Shown here: piece by piece, positions 5,628 through 9,999 of the stretch
How the letters are laid out: every line of letters begins with the position of its first letter
Position numbering within the stretch: the stretch's first letter is position 1
NCBI GenBank assembly: GCA_025356915.1
Contig: JANXQG010000019.1
Span: 1-9,999 of the forward strand
Source: Planctomycetota bacterium
Lineage (GTDB): Bacteria; Planctomycetota; Planctomycetia; Pirellulales; Thermoguttaceae
Length of the DNA stretch: 9,999 nt
Reading direction: 5' to 3'
Notes under the pieces: generated by a model
Seen by the model: the letters and a program-made list of their open reading frames with translations, nothing else
What the model was told of the DNA's origin: nothing
Database searches by the model: none
Position numbers and translations under genes: made by a program

Positions 5628-5638
5628 GTGATCCTGAA

Positions 5639-5711
5639 GGGGACGTAGCTCAATTGGGAGAGCACGACGTTTGCAACGTCGGGGTTGACGGTTCGAGCCC
5701 GTTCGTCTCCA
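5639..5711 (+). tRNA. tRNA-Ala (anticodon TGC)
   Basis: A complete 73-base cloverleaf. The acceptor GGGGACG pairs with CGTCTCC (one G-T pair at 3-70), followed by discriminator A73. The D arm is GCTC-AATTGGGA-GAGC. The anticodon arm is CGACG-TTTGCAA-CGTCG with TGC in the loop. The variable loop is GGGTT, and the T arm is GACGG-TTCGAGC-CCGTT. The 3' CCA is not encoded (CAT follows). The tRNA decodes alanine GCN codons. A terminator follows within 6 bases, so it is a single-gene transcript. Confidence 0.96.
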
Positions 5712-5716
5712 CATTA

Positions 5717-5742
5717 AGCCGGTCGTAGGACCGGCTTTTTTT
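5717..5742 (+). terminator. Intrinsic terminator after tRNA-Ala
   Basis: AGCCGGTC (5717-5724) pairs perfectly with GACCGGCT (5729-5736) around GTAG, and a run of seven T follows (5736-5742). This is a textbook Rho-independent terminator, placed between the tRNA-Ala and the convergent CAT-anticodon tRNA. Confidence 0.92.
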
Positions 5743-5763
5743 ATAGAAGCGAGTCGTTGAGAG

Positions 5764-5836
<73 letters not shown>

Positions 5837-5847
5837 TCGTATTTTGG

Positions 5848-5853
5848 ATTATA
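5848..5853 (-). promoter_or_regulatory. -10 box of the CAT-anticodon tRNA promoter
   Basis: A perfect TATAAT on the minus strand ends 11 bases before the tRNA 5' end, the expected distance for a tRNA promoter. The -35 region about 17 bases further up (TATAAC) is weak. Confidence 0.6.
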
Positions 5854-6015
5854 CCAAGGATTGAAGGAATGTTATATTCCCCCCTAAAAGGTTGTTAATC
5901 TGGATTCGCCATTGCGATAATCAACTAACTTCGCTATGTTTCGCTCCTTCCAGCAGAAAGTGCGGATTGCGGAGTTAATCTGTTCTTCCCTAAAAACATC
6001 CAAGAGACGCGGTTT

Positions 6016-7254
6016 GTGGCCCGGATCAGCCCCCTCAGTGTTGGCGTATGGATCGCAACGGCCGTGTTGTTGGGCTGGGCTGCCGAGGGGCGTGCACGAT
6101 TGTCGGGTACGTCTGCCGACGTCTTCTCTTGTGGCCCCATCGGCGAGACGCCGCCTTTTGCCCCGGCTCCGAAATGCGATCGTTCGGAACGGATCGTCGA
6201 GCCTGAGGGCGGCGATTGTTCTCAAGGCACAATTTGGGTCGATCCGTTGCCTGATGATTGCCGCTACCCCGCGAAGCAAATGCCGTCCGCGATTGAGCCT
6301 GAGCGGGGATTTCTCGATCGTCTTCGCGGGCATGGACCGATCGGCATGGAACAGGATCCCTTGGCGGTTCCGAAGACCGGGTTGCCGCATGAGTGCGACG
6401 AGATCGACGTCGGCCCCGACACGCCTTGGGACGAGAGCCTGAAGCGGTGGTGGACCCGCGATTTGGCAGTTTTTGGTGGAATACACGGTTTCAAAGGTCC
6501 GTTCGACCAGGGGCGGAACGGCAACTTCGGCTTTCACGAGGGATTTAATTTTGGTGCCCCACTAGGGATTTTCGACTGGGGCTGGCAGATTGGGGCCGCG
6601 GCTGCTCAAAGCAACTTCTCCGGTGATAACGCGGTTGATGCCCGCTCGGCCAATCGCAACCAGTTCTTCGTCACCGGGGGAATCTTTAAGCGTGCTCGCG
6701 ACTGGGGATTTCAATGGGGCGTGACTTACGACTGGTTGCACGATGCCTATTATGCCAACGCGGATTTGAGACAGATTCGTAGCGACACGAGCTTTCTTTT
6801 TCCGGGTGGCAAGCGGGAAATTGGTTATTTCGGGGCTTATGGCACAGGTGGGACAAATTTTGTGCTCATCAACCGAGATCTGAAGTATCTCGTCTATATG
6901 GAACCGACCGATATTTTTGCCTTTTACTATCGCCGCTACTTTGAGAGCGGTGGTGACGGGCGGATATGGCTGGGGTGGTCCGGTCGCGGCGATGGAGTGG
7001 TTGGCGGCGAAATCCGCGTGCCGATGGGAAAAAGTTGGGAGCTGGAGAACCGGTTCAATTACCTCATTCCCAGGCAAGGAAACGGCACCGGTGCGGTAAC
7101 CCAGGAATCCTGGGGCGTAACGATCGACTTGGTTTGGTATGTCGGCCACCCCGCCCGTTGCGAGCGCTATCATCCCTATCGTCCCATGCTGAATGTGGCC
7201 GATAACACGCTTTTCATGACCGATACCTTCGTGCCACCGAACCCAATTCCCTGA
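6016..7254 (+). CDS. Signal-peptide planctomycete protein, probable beta-barrel (DUF6666-like)
   Basis: A 412-residue exported protein that starts with GTG; no ATG is available in frame upstream. The N-terminus RISPLSVGVWIATAVLLGWAAEGRA looks like a signal peptide (about 1-28). A Cys-containing, low-order stretch follows to about 140. From 147 the sequence reads TRDLAVFGGIHGFKGPFDQ, then GRNGNFGFHEGFNFGAPLG, and continues with alternating aromatic and glycine-rich strands (FFVTGGIFKR, WGFQWGVTYDWLHDAYY, IWLGWSGRGDGVVGGEIRVP, WGVTIDLVWYVG), as expected of an outer-membrane-type beta-barrel. I recall this pattern from planctomycete proteins labelled DUF6666; the number is from memory. Function is unknown. 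A weak AAGAGA lies 10 bases before the start. A T8 run follows the stop, and the next gene has its own promoter candidate. Confidence 0.75.
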   Translation: MARISPLSVGVWIATAVLLGWAAEGRARLSGTSADVFSCGPIGETPPFAPAPKCDRSERIVEPEGGDCSQGTIWVDPLPDDCRYPAKQMPSAIEPERGFLDRLRGHGPIGMEQDPLAVPKTGLPHECDEIDVGPDTPWDESLKRWWTRDLAVFGGIHGFKGPFDQGRNGNFGFHEGFNFGAPLGIFDWGWQIGAAAAQSNFSGDNAVDARSANRNQFFVTGGIFKRARDWGFQWGVTYDWLHDAYYANADLRQIRSDTSFLFPGGKREIGYFGAYGTGGTNFVLINRDLKYLVYMEPTDIFAFYYRRYFESGGDGRIWLGWSGRGDGVVGGEIRVPMGKSWELENRFNYLIPRQGNGTGAVTQESWGVTIDLVWYVGHPARCERYHPYRPMLNVADNTLFMTDTFVPPNPIP

Positions 7255-7275
7255 TTGCAAAGGGTTGTTTTTTTT
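7249..7275 (+). terminator. Weak possible terminator after the exported protein gene
   Basis: CCCT and AGGG can pair across the stop codon region and are followed within a few bases by eight T (7268-7275). The stem is only 4 bp, so the call rests mainly on the T run. Confidence 0.25.
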
Positions 7276-7292
7276 CATTCTCTTGGCTCATC

Positions 7293-7321
7293 TTCCCAAG
7301 GTAGGAAAAAAGCCCTATACT
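7293..7321 (+). promoter_or_regulatory. Candidate promoter for the disordered protein-mfd operon
   Basis: TTCCCA (7293-7298), 17 bases, then TATACT (7316-7321). It lies about 95 bases upstream of the next ATG in an otherwise empty gap. A small hairpin TGGTG-TTTGG-CACCA (7336-7350) follows in the leader. Confidence 0.4.
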
Positions 7322-7414
7322 TAAGTAATTATCGATGGTGTTTGGCACCACGGATTCACTGCGACGCGAGAAAGCGACCACCCTATTTTCCGGGAAATTG
7401 TCCCCAGACCAATT

Positions 7415-8584
7415 ATGACCGAACCACAAAAGACGGATCATTGGGCCTTCCTAGCCACCAACCTGGGAGCTGAACGTTCTCCCGTGGAGCCGAGTGAGTC
7501 AGCATCCGTGGAAACGCCCCGAGCGGCTGCGAAGGAGCAAACAGCGCAAGCGGCTCCGCCTCCAGTCGCATTCCGACCGGCGGCCAAGCCTGCGTCTACG
7601 TCGCGTCGTCCGGCCCGGGCTTCTGCTTGGGACCAATTGGCGGGCGATTTGGGAATTGCGCCACCACCACCACCCGCACCGCCGATATATTCCACACCAC
7701 CTGCACCGCCTGCCGCAAGCACCAAGCGGCCCTTCCCGGAGCCGCGGAAGATCGTTGCGGAAGTGGAGTTGCCGTTGCCGAGTTGGGGTGAATTGGAGCC
7801 GCCGGCAACCGAGCCAGAATCGTATGAACCACAAGAGGCCCTGGACATCATGGATGAAACGGCCGACGAATTCGATGAGGTGGAGTCCGAAGAATCTGCC
7901 GCGACGACCGAGTCCGCCAACGAGCATTCCGCTGACGAGGAAGTCGCGACGGATGAGCGAAGACCGCGTCGCCGACGCCGTCGCCGCGGGCGAGGCCGGG
8001 GCCGCGAAGGTACTGCCTTGGATGAAGCTCGGACAGTTGACGAGCCTGGTAAAGAACCTGCGGATGACGAAGGTGTTCTCTCTGAGAGCGCGGAGTCTGA
8101 CGTTGATAACTCGGTGCAGGAGCCTGCCGAAAAAGACCGGATTGAAGGCGAGCAGACGGAGCGGCGCGGGCGTCGCCGCCGCCGTGGTCGCGGTCGCGAT
8201 CGCGATCGCGATCAGGTTCTGGACGAGCAGACCGTGGGGAAAGAGGGTGCCGAGGACGATGATAAACTTGCTTTCGTTGGGTCCGACGAGGAATCTTTCA
8301 ACGCCGAGGTCTCGGACGAGCACGACGAGCACGACGAGCACGACGAGCACGACGAGCACGACGAGCACGACGAGCACGACGAGCACGACGAGCACGGCGA
8401 CGATGGCGAGCATGATGAATATGGCGATGAATCGCCTCGCATCGGTTTTCGCAACATTTCCACTTGGCAGGATGCTATCGGCGCGATCATTGCCAAGAAC
8501 ATGGAATCCCGCTCACGAAATCCTGGTGGCTCGCGAGGCTCGGGCGGACGTGGTGGTCGCGGCCGCCGCCCCGATCGACGGTAA
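7415..8584 (+). CDS. Intrinsically disordered Pro/acidic/Arg-Gly protein, putative RNA-binding
   Basis: A 389-residue low-complexity protein with no enzyme domain. Two copies of a short motif lie near the start: DHWAFLATNLGAE (8-20) and SAWDQLAGDLGIA (70-82), the second followed by a polyproline run. An acidic middle (about 140-180) is followed by two very basic blocks, at 182-198 and 249-265, the latter ending RDRDRDRD. These resemble the Arg-rich RNA-binding arms of RNase E-type proteins. Next comes a perfect (DEH)9 run (301-327), a conserved-looking segment ISTWQDAIGAIIAKNM (346-361), and an RGG-type tail ending GGRGGRGRRPDRR. There is no signal peptide or membrane segment. I recall similar hypothetical proteins in planctomycetes, sharing the N-terminal W motif and the C-terminal W-DAIG segment. 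Its stop lies 14 bases before mfd, so the two are probably co-transcribed. A nucleic-acid-binding scaffold role is inference from composition. Confidence 0.8.
   Translation: MTEPQKTDHWAFLATNLGAERSPVEPSESASVETPRAAAKEQTAQAAPPPVAFRPAAKPASTSRRPARASAWDQLAGDLGIAPPPPPAPPIYSTPPAPPAASTKRPFPEPRKIVAEVELPLPSWGELEPPATEPESYEPQEALDIMDETADEFDEVESEESAATTESANEHSADEEVATDERRPRRRRRRRGRGRGREGTALDEARTVDEPGKEPADDEGVLSESAESDVDNSVQEPAEKDRIEGEQTERRGRRRRRGRGRDRDRDQVLDEQTVGKEGAEDDDKLAFVGSDEESFNAEVSDEHDEHDEHDEHDEHDEHDEHDEHDEHGDDGEHDEYGDESPRIGFRNISTWQDAIGAIIAKNMESRSRNPGGSRGSGGRGGRGRRPDRR
8315..8395 (+). repeat. Perfect 9-bp minisatellite, nine copies of GACGAGCAC
   Basis: Nine identical units at 8315, 8324, 8333, 8342, 8351, 8360, 8369, 8378 and 8387, without a single base change. 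In frame they encode (Asp-Glu-His)9. Just downstream, degraded relatives encode GEHDEYGDE with different codons (GAT, CAT, GAA), so the perfect block looks recently expanded by slippage. Confidence 0.97.
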
Positions 8585-8598
8585 TTTGCGATTCGGAT

Positions 8599-9999
8599 AT
8601 GTCTTCCGCTTCTCTAGCAACGGCGGCGTCTGATCGGCTCTTGCATCTGATTGGGCGGATCGAAAGGTTGCCAGACTTCGCGGAGGTCGTTGATAGTCTA
8701 CAAGCGGGCCATGCAGCGACGCTGGACGGAGTCTGGGGATCGTCGTGCGCGCTGGTGGCAGCCGCGTTGGCCCGAGAAGCCCCGGCAGTTCTCGTGGTTG
8801 TCTGTCCGCGGTTGGATGAGGCCCAAGGACTGATCGGTGACCTGAGCCTCTTCTCTCCGCTAGAGCCGGTGCGATTTCCCGTCCACGAATCGCTCTCGGC
8901 TGAGCGGATGGTGCAGGATGAGGCATTCGGTGATCGGGTCCGCGTTCTCAAAACCCTGCTCGGGCCACAGCCACCCAAGGTTCTGGTCACATGCTTTCCG
9001 GCCCTCTTGCAGCCGGTTCCCAGTCGCTCGCGACTGGCGGAACAAACCCGGACCCTGCGGATCGGCGAACCGCTTTCGCTCGAAGAGATTTCCGGTTGGC
9101 TCGTGCGGAGCGGCTTTCAGAATACAACAGCCGTTGAACTGCCCGGCGAGTTTTCGCGTCGCGGCGGAATTCTCGATATTTTTGCTCTCGACTGGTTCAA
9201 CCCGGTACGGATCGAACTCTTTGGTGATGAGATCGAGTCGATCCGGCAGTTTGAGGCGGCAAGTCAGAGGAGCTTGGAGCGGCTTGAGGCGATTGATGTT
9301 ACCGCAGTGGTTTGCGAAACCGCAAGCGATGGTGGAAGAACGCCCTCACCCCCTGCCCCTCTCCCGGAGGGAGAGGGGAGATTGGCGCATCTTGCGGATT
9401 ATCTGCCGCCAAAAAGCTGGTTCTTGCTGATCGAGCCGGGAGAATTGGAAAGTGAAGGTCGGCAATACCTCGATCGGCTCGACCGGCCGCAAGGATTTCA
9501 TGGCGTTGCCGACGTGATTCGCCAAGCGGTGAAGTTTCCTTCGGTCACCGCCGCGGCGATTGCCACAGGCTCGCTGGAGGCGACTTGCCGGCTGCCGATC
9601 GAGTCGGTCGAACGTTTCAGCGGCCATATCGACAAAGTCCGCGAAGAGCTTGACGATGCTGGCTGCGGCCAGGAGGTATTCCTCATCTGCCAGACCGATG
9701 CCGAAGTCCGCCGCCTGAGCGAGGTTTTTGGCGGCACGCAACTTGCCCGTGACGGCCGCCTCCATTTTTCGATCGGTACGCTGCAAAACGGTTTCCGACT
9801 GGTGCCCGACCGGATCGTCCTCCTGAGCAGCGGCGAGCTGTTCCGCCGCGCCGACGTGCAACGCCCCGTCACCGGGCACCGTCTGCGAGGCAGGGCGATC
9901 GACAGTTTTCTGGAACTCCGTGAAGGCGATCTCGTCGTACATCTCAGTCACGGCATCGCCCGTTATCGCGGCATGAATCTGATGGAGAAAAGCGGGCAG
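8599..9999 (+). CDS. mfd: Transcription-repair coupling factor Mfd, N-terminal part (runs off the right edge)
   Basis: 467 codons are open to the window end. Mfd displaces stalled RNA polymerase with ATP and recruits UvrA to the lesion; full-length proteins are about 1,100-1,170 residues, so the RNA polymerase-interacting end, the helicase motor and the C-terminal domain lie outside. Visible here are the UvrB-like N-terminal module (GSSCALVAAALAR; VRFPVHESLSAERMVQDEAF; then FSRRGGILDIFAL at about 183-195 and RIELFGDEIESIRQFE with SQRSLERLE) and the start of the CarD-like polymerase-interaction domain, EGDLVVHLSHGIARYRGM at about 441-458. Between the two UvrB-like subregions the frame passes through a GC-rich palindrome (residues about 248-261, TPSPPAPLPEGEG) that is foreign to the family. 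The ATG at 8599 has no clear Shine-Dalgarno and lies 14 bases after the preceding stop. Confidence 0.93.
   Translation, partial: MSSASLATAASDRLLHLIGRIERLPDFAEVVDSLQAGHAATLDGVWGSSCALVAAALAREAPAVLVVVCPRLDEAQGLIGDLSLFSPLEPVRFPVHESLSAERMVQDEAFGDRVRVLKTLLGPQPPKVLVTCFPALLQPVPSRSRLAEQTRTLRIGEPLSLEEISGWLVRSGFQNTTAVELPGEFSRRGGILDIFALDWFNPVRIELFGDEIESIRQFEAASQRSLERLEAIDVTAVVCETASDGGRTPSPPAPLPEGEGRLAHLADYLPPKSWFLLIEPGELESEGRQYLDRLDRPQGFHGVADVIRQAVKFPSVTAAAIATGSLEATCRLPIESVERFSGHIDKVREELDDAGCGQEVFLICQTDAEVRRLSEVFGGTQLARDGRLHFSIGTLQNGFRLVPDRIVLLSSGELFRRADVQRPVTGHRLRGRAIDSFLELREGDLVVHLSHGIARYRGMNLMEKSGQ
9341..9380 (+). repeat. Interspersed GC palindrome inside mfd
   Basis: CGCCCTCACCCCCTG leads into CCCCTCTCCC (9356-9365), loop GGA, GGGAGAGGGG (9369-9378): a perfect 10-bp stem. 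I know this CCCTCACCCC-N-CCCTCTCCC-N-GGGAGAGGG form as a repeat scattered through several bacterial genomes, where it is often mis-translated as PHPLPLSRRERG. Here the coding strand reads TPSPPAPLPEGEG and stays in frame. Confidence 0.75.

Larger units (their letters stand above)
5260..5638. other. Repeat-rich intergenic region upstream of tRNA-Ala
   Basis: About 380 bases without a gene. It contains inverted-repeat element 2 (5315-5427), a REP-like pair (5508-5569) and the tRNA-Ala promoter (5599-5627). Open frames through it translate the repeats (RTDWQSV, GRIGNPSNCRTDCQSV) and are artefacts of the palindromes. The leader and promoter of the DUF3467-like gene must lie in or beside element 2. 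Confidence 0.6.

Noticed and set aside
5599..5742. Integrated genetic element using tRNA-Ala as attachment site
   Set aside because: The tRNA is complete, is followed at once by its own terminator, and no integrase or repeated tRNA 3' end is in the window.
6562..7278. 238-codon minus-strand frame opposite the exported protein gene
   Set aside because: It has no recognisable domain. The plus strand encodes a signal peptide and strand-rich repeats typical of the planctomycete family.
8315..8395. CRISPR-like array
   Set aside because: The nine units are contiguous 9-mers without spacers and lie in frame inside a protein gene.
7499..8413. Minus-strand open frame rich in Val-Leu over the minisatellite
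   Set aside because: It is the antisense reading of the repeat (VLV repeats) and of the Arg-rich blocks. The plus-strand frame has matching N- and C-terminal motifs and good spacing to mfd.
7494..8633. Plus-strand overlapping frame rich in Thr-Ser repeats
   Set aside because: It is the +1 reading of the same low-complexity region, and it runs past the mfd start codon.
9305..9400. Frameshift or pseudogene in mfd at the palindrome
   Set aside because: The frame from 8599 continues without a stop through the palindrome to EGDLVVHLSHGIARYRGM, so the insertion keeps the frame.

Overview
The window looks like a chromosomal stretch from a planctomycete, most likely of the Pirellulales type. The evidence is a signal-peptide protein with the GxxGFKGPxDxGxNGNFGFHEG pattern that I know only from planctomycetes, a bare Ser/Thr kinase with HGD/DLG catalytic motifs, a DUF3467-like protein, a single-gene Flp pilin, starts with little Shine-Dalgarno signal, and palindromic repeats of the GTAG-GACGGATTGGCAATCCGTC type. 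This lineage call rests on recognition and was not searched.

Positions 1-5260 are read from the minus strand. In order of transcription they hold a protein with two DUF3467-like domains (4510-5259), a soluble Ser/Thr kinase (3483-4328), a 57-residue Flp-type pilin (2975-3148), and a GT21-like membrane glycosyltransferase (1454-2677). The glycosyltransferase overlaps by ATGA with a radical-SAM enzyme with a B12-binding-like N-terminal region (135-1457). A transposase-like fragment (1-135) runs off the left edge. The glycosyltransferase and radical-SAM genes are almost certainly co-transcribed. The upstream genes are separated by gaps of 150-330 bases.

Positions 5260-5880 are a hub of repeats and RNA genes: a 113-bp inverted-repeat element, a second REP-like inverted pair, tRNA-Ala(TGC) on the plus strand with its own promoter and a strong intrinsic terminator, and a convergent tRNA with a CAT anticodon on the minus strand. 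A sister 111-bp element lies between the pilin and glycosyltransferase genes. The two elements share terminal repeats and asymmetric spacers but carry different 24-bp hairpins. Each hairpin is built from two inverted copies of a short palindrome with GTAG or GTAC at its foot, which is the architecture described for REP/REPIN elements.

Positions 6016-9999 are read from the plus strand: a secreted or outer-membrane-like planctomycete protein (6016-7254), a long disordered Pro/acidic/Arg-Gly protein with a perfect (DEH)9 repeat (7415-8584), and, 14 bases later, the first 467 codons of mfd (8599 to the window end). A CCCTCTCCC-GGA-GGGAGAGGG palindrome sits in frame inside mfd.

Nothing here is clearly a new defence or biosynthetic system. 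The most unusual material is the modular palindromic elements, the perfect minisatellite in a putative RNA-binding protein that appears to share an operon with mfd, and the repeat inserted into mfd.
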